Assembly (NCBI GenBank): GCA_916613615.1
Contig: OU744721.1
Coordinates: 84,511,060 to 84,575,059, forward strand
Reading direction: 5' to 3'
Length of the DNA: 64,000 nucleotides
DNA from: Steromphala cineraria
Lineage: Eukaryota > Mollusca > Gastropoda > Trochida > Trochidae
Shown here: positions 33,882-47,500 of the stretch, in pieces
How the letters are laid out: every line of letters starts with the position of its first letter
Numbering within the stretch: position 1 is the stretch's first letter
The notes under the pieces: model-generated
The model's database searches: none
Told to the model about the DNA's origin: nothing
What the model saw: only the letters and a program-made list of their open reading frames with translations
Translations under genes and position numbers: made by a program

Positions 33882-34063
33882 GCTCCGCACTGAATATTAT
33901 CTGGGATTTAATATATATTTTTAAAACATAAATACAATTTCAACGATTTTTAAGCATTGCAAAATAAAAATGTGTCGTATTTGAGCTAATATGAACATTC
34001 TATAAGTTAAATAATCCTGAAATGAAGTGACGTGGGCGTCACAATCCGTCACTTAGTCAGCTG

Positions 34064-34071
34064 TGACGTCA
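34064..34071. promoter_or_regulatory. CRE octamer upstream of TTYH
   Basis: TGACGTCA within GTGACGTCACGCGGG, the classic CREB/ATF promoter context, about 305 bases upstream of the TTYH start. A nearby GTGACGTGGGCGTCAC (34027-34042) has two further half-sites. Confidence 0.5.
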
Positions 34072-37000
34072 CGCGGGCTTTCCCTGCTGCCGTAAGCTCA
34101 ATCGGTCGTTTATGGAGTGCGACTTGCCGTGACGGCGCTGTCAAGGGTGCAGATTTACGCTTTTGCAATCAATTGTTTTTCACAAATTGCAAAGTTCTGC
34201 ACATGCAAGAGTGCTGGGAGGTGATACTGCAAGGTTGAGAGCTTGCATAAGGCCTAGGTCGGTTGCATTTAGGAGCAAGTGAACACCCTCTTTGGAAACA
34301 GGTGTCTGTCTGTCTGTCCCCGACTCGCCAGCAAACAGGCACAAATATGCCAGGTAGGGAGGTCACGCCAACTTATTGCTGCATTTGCGTTAATGCACTC
34401 TCGTGCATGCACGTTTAGCTTCAATATGTACATGCATTTCAGGAATCGACTGACCTACATTCTTGTGACCCGGTAATGTCAACAAAAGGGAATGTTTATT
34501 ACTTTGTTACACAAAGTTGCTGCATCACAGACAGTCAACTGAAGCCGACTGTCCTGTTGCCCGGTGTCGCTGCAAATGTCACTGTCAAAAATTATATATT
34601 ATTTCATTTCAACTGCACACAAGTCAAATGAGCTATTTAGCTAATTTCATTTTATTCCATAAAAAAAAGCTTAAACTTTGCATTCATTTGAGTCCAACTG
34701 CTGCAATTGTTTAATTGTCATGGTAATGCCTGTCAGATGCTAACAAGTGCACAAGTAAATGAACTCTGCACTTTTGTGGAGTCGTAATTACTTTCATATC
34801 AACCTAAACACTCCTTACTGAGAATTTCTACAGGAGGCTTTATATGATTTATTTAATAATTTGAAACTTTTCACTTATGTTATGCCGACTTTAGATTAGG
34901 AATATCAAACTATGTTTTGATACATATTTAATGACTTTATATGTGCATCTGCATGTCAGTACAAAAACAGTCTTGATCTCTGGAGATCTTTGCTTTAATC
35001 CTATCTTTTTGGTCAAACTTTTATTGACAAGAACATTTTTAATGGGAGAATATATATTTTTAATAATTTTACAGTTTATAGTTATTATTTTTTTCAGGGA
35101 ACAATTTACATTGTAAAATGCATGTTGCATCACAGTGATAAATTCTTTCATATTAGTTTCAGTTTTTTTTAACACTACTGCAGTATTGCCAAGCTATCAT
35201 TAAAAAGAAAAAAAGCTAGTCACATAGATTAAATAGTAAGTTAAAAGGACTGGAGTGGCCTAGTAACGCCTATGGGGCAAATTGATGATTGCTTAGAGTA
35301 ACTAGTTACGTCCGTAAAGTTTGAACTCATCAGACTGATGAAGCAATGTTTTGTCTCTCCTTTTATACTCTTTAGACAGGTCATGTGACTTTTTGTTCCA
35401 GCAGATAAGATATTATTCATTAACAAAAAACAAAAAATTTAATTTGTAAACAATATGTGGAACCATCCTTGTTTTTGCTGAAAGCTAATGTTTTGTTTGC
35501 TTTGGAAGTGCACTATATATTTTTAATACTCCTAATTTGAAAAGCAATGTGTTTTGAAAATCATTAATATGTTTATTTCTTATATTTATTTCTTCCTGAA
35601 CATGCCAAAACTTTTAAGTGAGAAGCATTTCACTCCAGTTCTTAAAGGCCATAGGGCGGTAGCAAGTTTTTAGGAGTATATAAGGTAATGTCAGGAAAAT
35701 GAAAATAAATGGTTCCAATTGAAATGAAGCAGTAATAAATCAGTTATACAATATAAAGTTCAGCCATGCGATTTCTTTTTCTTACACAAATATTAAAGGT
35801 GTTCATACAAAATGTCCGCCAATAGACTTTATGTGAATCTTTATAAAAAAAAATCTGACTATATTTGATTGGTTTGTGTAATGAGATATTTGACATTCAT
35901 GATACATTTAGCATTAACATAGAATATCAGTGACAAATTCAAAATATGAAATTTAAATAAAACATGCTACTTCCTCTTTAAGACATGAATTAAGGCCTTC
36001 AACGTGTTTGGATCTTTGCTTATTTTTGACCAACGGAAATGTTTTGAAAATCATTGTTTTGTAACCATAGAAACAGTTAGACTTTAGTCCAAATGGGAGT
36101 AGTAATAGGTTTTTATTTCCTACGAGGAGCTAAATGTTGTAAGTTCTAATCAATAATGAAGACCGTCAGGCCTGTAGGTTTATTCTGTAAATATATCTGC
36201 TTTATGTCTTCAGTGAAAATAACCTGGAGCTTGTTGTTACTCAAGGATTGTGCAATGAAAGAGAAGGCTATGTTTTAGTTGATTGCCTTAATGTAGGTTA
36301 TTTTTTTAGAATAAATCTGTTTGTATACTTCCAAAGGAGTTTATTACAATATTGATTTTTTAAATCCATATGCCATCATTAATGATCATTTCTGTCATAT
36401 AAGGATTTTGTTCATATTGCAATAAAGCAAAAGTTAGATTTTGCCTCTCACATGAATTTAAAAAAAATCATGTTCAAGATGATATTGCATTTTTATGCTA
36501 TCATGTTTGAAATTTGCTCAGTCAATATGAATTACATCTGTTAAGATGTAACATTTGGATGAATTGCATTGTAAATTTACAGAAATAGCCCCTTTAATTT
36601 CCTACTTCACTTTCCACGGAAAAGCTCAGTCTGGCTTTTCTTTTAATATTCTAAAGATAACTCTTATCTGGATTTGTTTTTTCCCTTCCTAATTTACCAT
36701 TTCTTCTATTTTCTTTATTTTTTCTTTCTTAAAAATAATCGTGCAAACTCTTGAAAATAATTAAAAACATATTTGCTCTTAGCAGTTTTAAACCAAGAAA
36801 AGTATACATAGAGTTGGAATGTAAGTGTCTTCTATGATGATGGCTAGAATATATTTACCGGTATACAGTGTATCTGAGTTCAATTGACCTTATTTATTAG
36901 AAATTTAAAGTAACATCTATTTTTCTGATCATGGTTTATTTTGTTTTCCCGTGTTGAGTGGGAATGAAGAAGGAATCAGAGATTGTATTTTAGGATCCAT

Positions 37001-38117
37001 TTAATGCTGTAAAAAAAAGAACTACCGGGATACTATTACAATGTTTAGACAATGTGTTTGTGTCGAGCATTGAATTGAACTGTTTCCTTTCTTGTTTTTC
37101 CTAGTTCCTGCTACCATTTACCTTGCTGCTATTATTTACCTTGATAGAAACTTAAGATGGTCAGAAACTTATATATATTTATCTCTTTTTATTTATTTTC
37201 TTTATATTTAACTCTTACTGTGCATGTAAATACAACACTTGGTCTGTCAATGTGTTTATAAATTTTCCTTGTTAATTGTTGTCTCTTTTTCTGGAGATTC
37301 AGTGCCATTAAATGACAATAATATTTAATATGATCAGGAAAAGTAGATCTCTTCTACAATGCAAAGTGTCCCATTTAATTGGAATTGACCAAATGACCCT
37401 CTTGATCACCTGGGAAGAACACTAATGGCCCTCTCCAGAATTCATAATGCATTTGTATCTTTTGAATTTATAACTTCCTTGCCTGCCTTTTATGAAAATA
37501 TGTTTGCAGATTGAAATTAGAAGGATCCATTTTTTGTTATATTGTTTAACTAATGGAATTAATTAGTAGGGGGCCACGATAGATCAAACTATCGACTTAT
37601 CACGATAGTTGCTGTGCAGAGAAGTACTTTATCGATAGTAATTCAACACTCATTCGTACTATCCAATTACCTTTATTTACAAATCATTACATGCTCTTTG
37701 GAACTTTCTTTGCAAAGGTTTTAAGGCAACAAAATACATAGTAATCTATCACTGAAATTATCACATTCATGTAAGAAAGAATTAATTTCCTATAAGATTG
37801 AATGTATAGCACGTAATGAATTTTTTAACAAAGGGAAATAATGTGAAATAATTATTCAAGGAGTAATATGTTGCCCATTCATGTATTCCATTTTGTAGTT
37901 CCCCATCCCAGCTGCATCTGCAATCCCATTGGCTCTCCACACTGCTAGGAAATTATCAATGGAATTTGGTCAATTTCAACTATGTCCTACATACTCCTTA
38001 CTGGGGAGTTTTTGGTTGAACCAGCTGACTGGGGTGCTTTTAATAGATAGAGAATTTTCAGGGAGAGCATTTGAATATGTGAGGAGTAGATATAAGCAGC
38101 TTTCTTTTCCACAACAC

Positions 38118-38139
38118 AATTGAGGGAATTCCCTCAATT
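38118..38139. promoter_or_regulatory. 22-bp perfect palindrome with kappaB-like core
   Basis: The palindrome is centred between 38128 and 38129. Its core GGGAATTCCC (38124-38133) fits the palindromic Rel/NF-kappaB consensus GGGRNWYYCC. It lies about 310 bases upstream of the MKK3/6 start codon. Confidence 0.55.
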
Positions 38140-38160
38140 TAACCCACTACTCATGAACGG

Positions 38161-38241
38161 ACCAATCAAAGGAGGGCTTACAGGTCCTGCATGCTGAGTC
38201 ATCACCAGGCCTGAATGACTGCTGACAGCTCGACCAATCAG
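38161..38241. promoter_or_regulatory. Paired CCAAT boxes flanking an AP-1/MARE-like site
   Basis: ACCAATCA occurs at 38161-38168 and 38233-38240, 72 bp apart and in the same orientation, matching the NF-Y consensus. Between them TGCTGAGTCAT (38192-38202) fits an AP-1/CNC-Maf site. The position, 200-280 bases upstream of the start codon, suits a core promoter. No TATA box was identified. Confidence 0.55.
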
Positions 38242-38442
38242 AGGCCGCCTGCCTGGTAGGATGTGAGCCAGTGATCATGTGTTGTAGCAATGCCTCAATA
38301 AACAAGGCATGCTTCTACTTCTAGGAACTCTATGTTGGGGATTTCACGCTTCTACTCACAGGTTGCAGTGAGCACATATTCTCTCACCTCCATCTAGTGA
38401 GGATAATATCACTAGCCCTGCAACATAGCAAGCAGCAAGTAG

Positions 38443-38515
38443 ATGCAGAATTTAAATTCTTCATTGGAGAGGATTTCGAAAGATCCGAAGAAGCGGGCCA
38501 ACAGGATGAAGGGTG
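38443..38515 (+). CDS. MAP2K6: MKK3/6 coding exon 1
   Basis: It encodes residues 1-24 plus one base, [20 protein letters not shown] and then RMKG. A TAG sits directly before the ATG in frame. The donor G|GTGAGT leaves phase 1, exactly what exon 2 needs. The basic cluster corresponds to the docking-site region of MKK3/6. It is the least certain exon because it is 15 kb from the next. Confidence 0.75.
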
Positions 38516-41500
38516 GTGAGTGAACTCGATCTCAATCTTAGATAAGGTGCGGCTCTGCATTGTCCCCTTTGCATGTGTGGACAGGGGTCATTAGGTTAGA
38601 TGCATGTGGGGTGGAGAAAGGACAGTGCCCTTCGCATAGCTCACTGGGTGGGTCAGGGATAACTAGTTAGGTCAAGTGACTTGTCACCGAGTGGTCAGCT
38701 GTTGGTCATGCACCCAGTCATGTGTGACTCAGTCAGTGAACCCTCGTGCTGCATAACTATTTGGGCAGGATTGCCTGCCTTCAGCTCTCACCTGGTTAAG
38801 CTTTGTTATGATCGTTTGTTTGTGTTTCATGGCAAATGACACTGTTTTCAAATAAACATAGTTTCAATATCAATCAATCAGTAAGACATGAAAATGACAA
38901 GCTGCAATGAATGACATTGAGCTGTCAGTTTTAGCTTTATGTATCATGGATGTCACATGTTTACTTATGAGAAGGTTTGCTGTTTCTTAAAACTTCCATA
39001 TTTTTCCGTTGTTGGTGCATATCATCTTATTGAATTTGCTTATTTCAATATGAATTGTGTAAAGTATTTTAATATTAATTATAATTAAATGACATTGATG
39101 TAAGGTTCTGAAAGTACTTAGTACAGAGCGTTGAGATGACTTATGTTGTGGTCAGGGTAACTCCATAATGTCATAGATTTTACTCGGAAAGTTTCAATAT
39201 TATTAATAAAGATACTGACTTTAGTGAGTTACACGTTTATACCAGTTTGTGTATTAGTAAGAAACTTTTGAGAGTAGTGCATGACTCTGACATTATTTGA
39301 TTGGGAAATTCCCTTGCACTCAAATCAAGTTTTCAGTGACTAAGATGTTGTTGATAGCCATTGGGTTTTAGTTAGTCATACAATTTCTTAATGATTATTA
39401 ATAGTAATGATAACTCTTATTTCAATGGAAATAGTTGTTGATTTGCAAAGTTTGATCTTATGTTTAAACAAGAATGCTTTTGCACTCAGAACACCAAATT
39501 TCAATGCATGGATCCAATATTTCAAAGAACTGTTACTACATTTAATCATAAAGTAAATTCAGTGAATGAGTTCAGATGCATTTATGTCTTATCAAATATT
39601 ATTTAGACTAAAGTTTTTAACAAACGATTTATTTTTCTTTCACTTTTTTTGTTAAATTTACCTTATTCAAAAGTTTTTTGGTTTTTTTTATTGTTCCCAT
39701 AGTTACATTGTTACATAGTCATATAAATATGCACATTGACATAAAAAACACCCAAAAAAACCCAACCCAACAACAACAAAGTATGAAATAGACTAAGCAT
39801 ACAAAGACAAGGTTACAGCAATCGTAATTGGTTGAATAACGGGATGAATGGCAACCATTTATTTTGGAATTTTTCAGTTTCATTATTTCTTATGAAAATA
39901 AATTTTTCAACAAGATATATCTGTTTTAATTGTTTTTTATGATGATCCAATTATGGAATCATCTTTTTGATATTACATAAATGGATATATATGTTTTGGC
40001 GGAGATAATGATTTGGGTCATTAACACATTTTTATGTAGTGTAACAAACCAAATCAAGTATACTTTGAGAAGTTAATCTTCTGTGGGAAGTGGTTATTAA
40101 CCCAAAGTTCAATTTCTCTCCAAAAATTCTTGGTTTCGCAACAATCCCAGTAAACATGACAAATACTCTCAGAAGCATCATTACAAAAACTACATAACTC
40201 ATTGTCGACCAGATTTCATTTGCAACAGTTCCTTTTTGGTATATACTACTTTTTGTAAAAATCTATATTGAAAATCAAGAAGTTTCACATCCTTAAGGCC
40301 ATGTCTATAGTAATTAAAAGTTTTATGCCAGTCAAATTCACAGTCATTAAATAATTGTTAATTAATTAATTAATTGTTAATAATTAAATAATTGTGGTCA
40401 GGGGAACTCCATAATGTCGTAGATTTTACTCGGAAAGTTTCAATATTATTATTTAGGAAACTGACTTCACTGAAGTTGCAGTTACACATTTATACCAGTT
40501 TGTGTATTAGTAAGAAACTTTTGTGAGTAGTGCATGACTCTGACATTAGTTGAAAGGGAAATTCCCTTGCACTCAAATCAAGTTGTCAGTGACTAAGATT
40601 TTGTTGATAGCCATTGGGTTTTTGTTAGTCATAACATTTCTTTATGATTATTAATAGTAATGATAACTGTTATTTCAATGGAAATAGTTGTTGGTTTTCA
40701 AATTTTGATCTTATTTTTAAACAGGAATGTTTTTGCACTCAGAATACCATATTTCAATGCATGGGTCTAACATTTCAAATAACTGTTATTATATTTAATC
40801 ACACAGTAAATTCAGTGAATTAGTCCAGATGCATTTATGTCTCATCAATAATTATTAAGAATAAAGTTTTTAACAAAAGATTTTTTTTGTTTTCACTTTT
40901 TTTGTTAAATTTACCTTTTTCAAAAGTTATTTTCTGGTTAAAATAGTAGAATTTTCTTTCAATAACAAATAGATATATTATTATCATTCAATTCTAAAAC
41001 GACAATATTTCTTCACTATTCAAATGCAAATTTACAAATCTAATGCAAGTTTCCTGAAAGGAATATACGCAAGATGTGAATAACTTTCCTCTGGTTTTGA
41101 TATTGACCTAGTGGCTCTACACAATAAGAGGGCCACTCCTTGTGAAGTAATGTAATGTATATGTTTGTTGGTATGTAAACACTGTACTGTTATACATAGA
41201 TATGGCATTGTAGCAACTTCCCTGCACGGCACTCGCTGAACTTTGACCTCTGTTGGTGTAATAGTGGAGATATTATCAACCGTTATGTCCAGGTTTGGAG
41301 TAAACACATTTTATAGTCAGAAACATGGGAGAAATATCCTTGATCTTGGAACTATATCTTCTTACTTGAATAATGAAATAATAACATAAAAAATGTAAGC
41401 TTTTTTTCAAACAATATCTGTGATCTTGTGACAAACAATAGTTATGTCCATGTGACAAACAACAACCGATTTCTAAATTGGTTTCTCAGTGTGGATGTTT

Positions 41501-44500
41501 TTGCTTTGTTAATTATTTTATGTCAAGTATTGTTACATATTCAAGGATTTGTATTAACTATTATGACTGACCTATATTAATAATTTTAGCCTACTTTCAT
41601 GATAAGTATAGGAACATTCAAGATTAAGGAAGATAATTTTTACAAATGAAAATAAGTGGGGATTTCCCCAATTTTACTGTTATTTGCATGAAGTGAATAC
41701 ATTTATGGGAACTGGTAACTTTTCCTAAATCCCTGGCCAAAGAGATCATATCACAATATTGAAATTATTGTCATATTGTGTAAAGTTTAAAAAATATCTT
41801 TTTGTTTTTCATAAATATCTTGTTGATCTCATCTAATGCAAACAAACGGCTGAGCTGCATATGTGCGCATTTAAAATGCATTGTTGTCGCATGTCATAGA
41901 TGGACGACTTCCATCTGAACTGTGTTATGACATGCTGTCAGTTTTCATTCTTCACTGCAAGTGACTCTACCATTCCCAGTGCAAGCATTTACTGTGACAC
42001 TTCTTTATAAGACATGTTTGCGACACTTCTTTATAAGGCATGTCAAGTGTCGTGAAGATGCATGCATGGTTTCAAAGTTTTGTTAGGTCAACATATTTAT
42101 TGGTATTTATAAGATGTTTTGCATTCAGTTTGTAACTTCATTTAGAGGTAATTTGAAAGTTGTGGAGATGCATGATACCAAAACATCAATTTCAACAACT
42201 CTTTTGTTATGAATATGATGTTTGGTGTAGATGCTGTCATTATGATGCAAGTGAGGATGTCAAATGTTACTTTCATTGCAATAAAACTGTTGATGTTTAA
42301 TAGGATTTCGTTCATAGTGTGCTTTGGTTTGTGTAACCTATGACAAAATTGTCACTGATAAAAAATGGCCTCGTTATCATGTAGTGAACTATATTGTTGA
42401 GGGTAAGGGGTTCATTGTTCTTGCGTAGTCCTTGTATTATCTACCTGATAGAGATAGGTAAATTTGCTCTCAGTGACCTGGGGCCTCTTGATTCAGGTAG
42501 ATAGTCACTCCTTTTGCTTCCTCACACAGCATATGAATTTGGGTTAAATGAGGGGTTAATTTTGGTAACAAATATTTTAGTCCTAGGTTCCAAACTTTGT
42601 TTTTATTCTGGTCAATTCAAAAAGTCACTGAGATGTCAGTAATCTACCTTTTTTATAAAATAACATGAATAACAAGCTATAAGTCGATGATTTATTCACT
42701 CTGAAAATCTTAATTTATTGTAAATTTTTGTCAGCTTGTCAAATGATTTTTTTGGCATTAGATTTTCATTAGTACTAATATTCTACAGGTTTATACTTTG
42801 TTTATCCTTTATGTTATTGATGTTTTCTTTTTGGAAATGAAAATGTTGGAAAGCTGCAATTTGAATAAGTTGGTGTGTTTCTGGTTTCACAGTCCAACAA
42901 TGTTTGCACCTGCTTCTTCGATGTAAATGATTTATCTTGTGTAAATAATTTATTACCTTTTTTTTATTTTTTGAAGTCATGCTTGAACTGGTTGATTATT
43001 AAAGTCTCGACACAATTCCATTCTTTTTTATGATGAAAAGATAATTGACAAACCTTGAGTGATGTAATTGGCTCATTTTACCTGTTAAACGCACCTCACA
43101 TAAATCAGGCAGGTTGTTTGTGTGCTACTTCCTAGTTCATGGAGGTCATTGGTCAGTCACAATTAGTCTTCCTGATCATGATGATACTGCATGTATTACA
43201 CACCTATAGGGGCAATACACACTGCTACAGTAACAGTTTGATGTTTGATAAGCAACTGAAATAATACATTGTTGTCATACATACTCTGATGTATTCTGTG
43301 AAGTTATAACTTAGTGTTGGCAAACAATGCCTCCTCGACTGATAACAAAAAGAAAAGATTTTATATTTGTGATTGTCAGCTTTGGGAACGAGACTTCCTG
43401 ATCATGATGATACTGCATGTTATTCACTTATTATCAGTTATTAGGAGCTTTTCACTGCTATAACAACCAAATTTTGATAAGCGACTAAAATAAATAATGT
43501 ATACACTCTAATGTGCAGCAGTAATAACCTAGCTATAAAGTTCTCTTGTACTGAAGGCAGAAAGAATTGATTTTATTTATATGATTGTCAGCTTTATGAA
43601 GAAGACTTCCTGATCATGATGGCACTTCATGCAATACACATAGGGTGTTATACACAGCTACAATAACAACTCAATGTTTGATAAGCACCTGAAATAAAAC
43701 AGTGTTGTCATGCATACTCTAAGTGAACCCTGTGTCAGCTACCTGTCTGCTATAAACAGGACTTGCTTGACTAAGGTCATTAACACCTGCTTTGTAGAAA
43801 ACAAATCAAAACAACTAAAATAACCACGTTTAGAGTGTTCTTATAAGAAAATTAAAAACATGTTTGTTATTGCGTCAACATATCTTGGAATACATGACAT
43901 GTTTTCTACACTAATAGGAAAGTACTTGTCAGTTTTAAACGGAAAGTGCGTAGTATGAAGATAATAAAGGAGGGTTGGAGACAGCTGAGAGAGGGCACCT
44001 GCCACACCGTCACTAGCCACACTGAGCCCTGCGCTCTGATTGGTCAACATCTGCTGTAGTGGACATAGGGGAAGCTCATTGACAAGAATTTCATGTTTCA
44101 TTTAACTTGTTACCTGGTAACATACTCCTGGTTGGCTTCTTGGAGAGATTTTTCACTCACCTTGACTTTAAAACTGACAAAACTGGTTAGTTTAAGTGGC
44201 AACATGAAGGAAAAAACTTGACAAAATACAAAAAGTCCCTAGGAGAATGACAGTATGAAAAATATTTGAAAACTAATAAGACAAAACAGAAATATTGTCA
44301 CTTTAGATGGCCACCTGAATAAAAACCTACAAAATATACCAGCCCAGAGTAAGAAGTTGCAAAGAGGAGAAAGGAGAAATTATGGCAATTTTATGCTTTT
44401 TTTGTGATTTAATTATCAATAATAACAAACATTATATGAGCCTGAGAGCTTCCTAAGCCATAGTTGCAAATGTTTCTGATAGATAATTAGTCAGGAAAAT

Positions 44501-47500
44501 AGTCAAATAGCTGAAAGAGCAATATTGCACTATCGACACACGTTTTTCAGACTTATCTCATTAGCGGTTTTAAATAATAGGAAAATTATAAAGATAAATA
44601 GATAAATCCATCTGATTCATTTCTAAAGGGTTTTATATTAAAATCAAAACCTTTAATATTTTTGTGTGGTCAGTTTATTCAAGACTTGCTGACATTGAAA
44701 GCTTAAACATTCTTGTATTATATGCCGTAATGGAACAGAGCTAGAGAACTAACTTCATTGAGAGATCGGCAGTGTGGGTGTTAGTCAATTCAGCCAACAT
44801 GATATTTGCATGCTGCAGTGAGAGCCTCTCTCTTGGGATTTACGCAAGGATTTCATTGCAAGAAAAACAAGCGTTGTTTCACCTTGTATTCCAAAAATAA
44901 AGATATCCATCTCCTGAGATTTCTTGATTGAATCAATTGTTTTTTTGTATTTGTTTTAATGGCCAGAATTTTTCTTTGCTTGTAAGAGGTAAAAACTTTT
45001 AGTTCTAAAAATCGAAATGTGATGCTGTTTTGTTTTTCCATTTGATGAAATATTGTTGGCTTACAGTCAATGCTTTACTTTGTTCAACAATGTTAAACAT
45101 GATGTTAGGCATCATTTGTTATGAGATGTTGATTATTGACCTGACAGTGAATAACATCTTATAATACATGAGATCTAAAACCTTGTTGAACATTGTTGAA
45201 CTAGGTTGACTAGTGTGCTTGATGATAAGGAGTACCGGCAGGTATCTTGGATCTTGTTCAATGCTTTGTAGATCTGTCCTGTCTGCGGCAGATAGCTACT
45301 GTACAGTATTTATGCTGTAATCTGCTATGAATATTTATAGCCATATTCTTACAAGATGTCTGGGAGATATATTCTTTGTAATAATAGTCTATCAAGTTGT
45401 CTTTCAATGTACACGTAAAGAAGTGATTCCTGAAGCCGTTTCTATATTTCTTTTGTAGCCTTTTACACAGAAACATGTCACTGTAGATTGAAACATTTAT
45501 TTACATATTTAGATTAACTTTTTTAGAATGACGACTCTATGTATCCTGCATCAAGTCCATTACAATCAGTCAAACAGATGTGGCATGACGGTTAGCCTCT
45601 CATGATGAGTTATTGTAATCTGTTGGTTGACCAGCTATCAGAAATCTATAAACTCATTACGGAGCCTTGCAGCAAGTCAAGTTGTGATAAGAGGTGTCCA
45701 AGCATCAAGAATTAAATGATAAAATTTTTTTCATTTGCACATTAGTCAATTATCACCATTAAACCCTTGTCAAGCTGTGTGGGAACTCAGTGAGATCAAG
45801 TCGTTTACTTAATGACAATTTATTCACCGAGTGAATGTCCGTCTGCAGTAGCCTGAAGCAAGGCTAGCTGTGTGTCAGATTAGCTTCTAACCCTATCAGG
45901 GAGCAGGTTATAAAAGTATAAGTCACTTGTCTCACGTCCATGTCGGGTTTGCAGTTGCATGGTAGTCTGTCAGCCAGATCCTAAAATATAATAAAAGCCT
46001 AAGCAAGTCTATAATACGGCTTGAGAGCTCAATTTTAAATGAAAATGAAGAAATCTCAGTTTCCTTTTCATTATAATTATTCTTTTTTTTTTCTTTCAAA
46101 TTTTTGTTTTATTGAAAAAAATTCATTTCAGAGTCTAATTGTTAGACTAGTCCCATGGCAAATCTAGTTGTTTCAAGTCAGTGGGAGGACCGTCCTTCAG
46201 TTTGAGTGTCGATGTCCGTAGACATGCATGTCCAGCAGTCTTATCAGACCTGTCTCTATCACTGTCAGTGGGCGGTGTGGGAGGGTACTTTACCCTTGAA
46301 TCACATTTCCTCTTCACACTAAATGTCAGTGTAGCAAGACAAGCGTGCCTTGTTTTATTTAACCACTAGCACTTTGTGTGCAGTTGCATTATTGAACACT
46401 TACAGAAGAATTGTTGTCTGTGGTTATAGACAACATGCCTTGAAATCCATTAAAGACCTTATTTCAGGCTACGTGTTGAAGCAAGTCTAGCTTAATGACT
46501 CAATGAAGTAGGTCAATTGGTGTGGGAGGAAGGTTTCCAGTAATTGTCAGCTATAAAATGTAAATAAATCAATAAATAAATAAAACTAGACCTCTCTATA
46601 TTGCCTTTTCCAACAAAGTTTGCTCAATAGCGCTGATATGAGTAGTCTTGTGCAAAGAGTTATGACTTGAGGGTTTGCTTGTGGTACAATTCTTAATGTC
46701 AAGAGGAAGAAAGTTTCATAGAACTATGCTTGCTTTCTCAAAAGCTCTTGTCACCAAGTGTTTTTGAAGTTCTTGGAACCTCGAGCTGCATTAAGAATAT
46801 GTCCCTATACCTTGACTGCAAACTTACTTAGGCAAAGTTATAATATTTGAGTGGCATTTTAGAAGTTGGAGGTTAGATAAGGAAACAATTTATTGATGAC
46901 TTTTTCTTTATTCATGGAGTGCGATGTTTCAATATAGATTCCTGTATCATTATCATACATGTTTGTCTGATTGGTAGCCAATGGAGATTTTCCAGAATAG
47001 GTGGTAAATGTTCATATTTCCATGTTCATGTCAAGAGTCTGGCTGCATAAATCTGGGTTGCTGTAACATGTCCCATCAATTTTGGGACCTGTATCAATGT
47101 CCTAGCCTATCTCCGGTCTTCTCAAGCAGTTAATAATTTTAATAAAGACAAAATTTATGGATGACAACTGTCCAGAAAAGCTTTCCAAATATGAAACAAC
47201 TCCTCGCAATACCAGTGTGGGGCAATAATATCCCAGTTGTACACTACTGTGCTGTTTCTTTTCAGTTGTTTGTTTATTATTTGTCAATCACAATACGGAG
47301 AAACTTTGGCCAGAAATTTGTGATATTGTGAAATAATGTTTCTCAACACAGCTGATGACTAATCACGAAGCTCAGAAGCATTTGACTATGACTGTCGATA
47401 GAGTATTGATCTAAGGGATTCTGTTACTAGTCATCTCTCTTACTCACCAACTCTCACAGTACTCGTGGATTTTAATCAATTATTTTTCATAAACTTAAAG

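Larger units (their letters stand above)
33760..38442. other. Divergent intergenic region between TTYH and MKK3/6
   Basis: No coding exon is seen across 4.7 kb. CpG-containing sequence clusters at 33860-34150 next to TTYH exon 1, and transcription-factor-like sites cluster at 38118-38241 next to MKK3/6 exon 1. The remainder is AT-rich. Both genes' 5' UTRs and promoters should lie here. Confidence 0.7.

Noticed and set aside
42430..42510. Inverted TATCTACCTGA / TCAGGTAGATA as a let-7-like microRNA
   Set aside because: The 11-bp match is too short and the spacer too long for a pre-miRNA; the let-7 seed context is absent.
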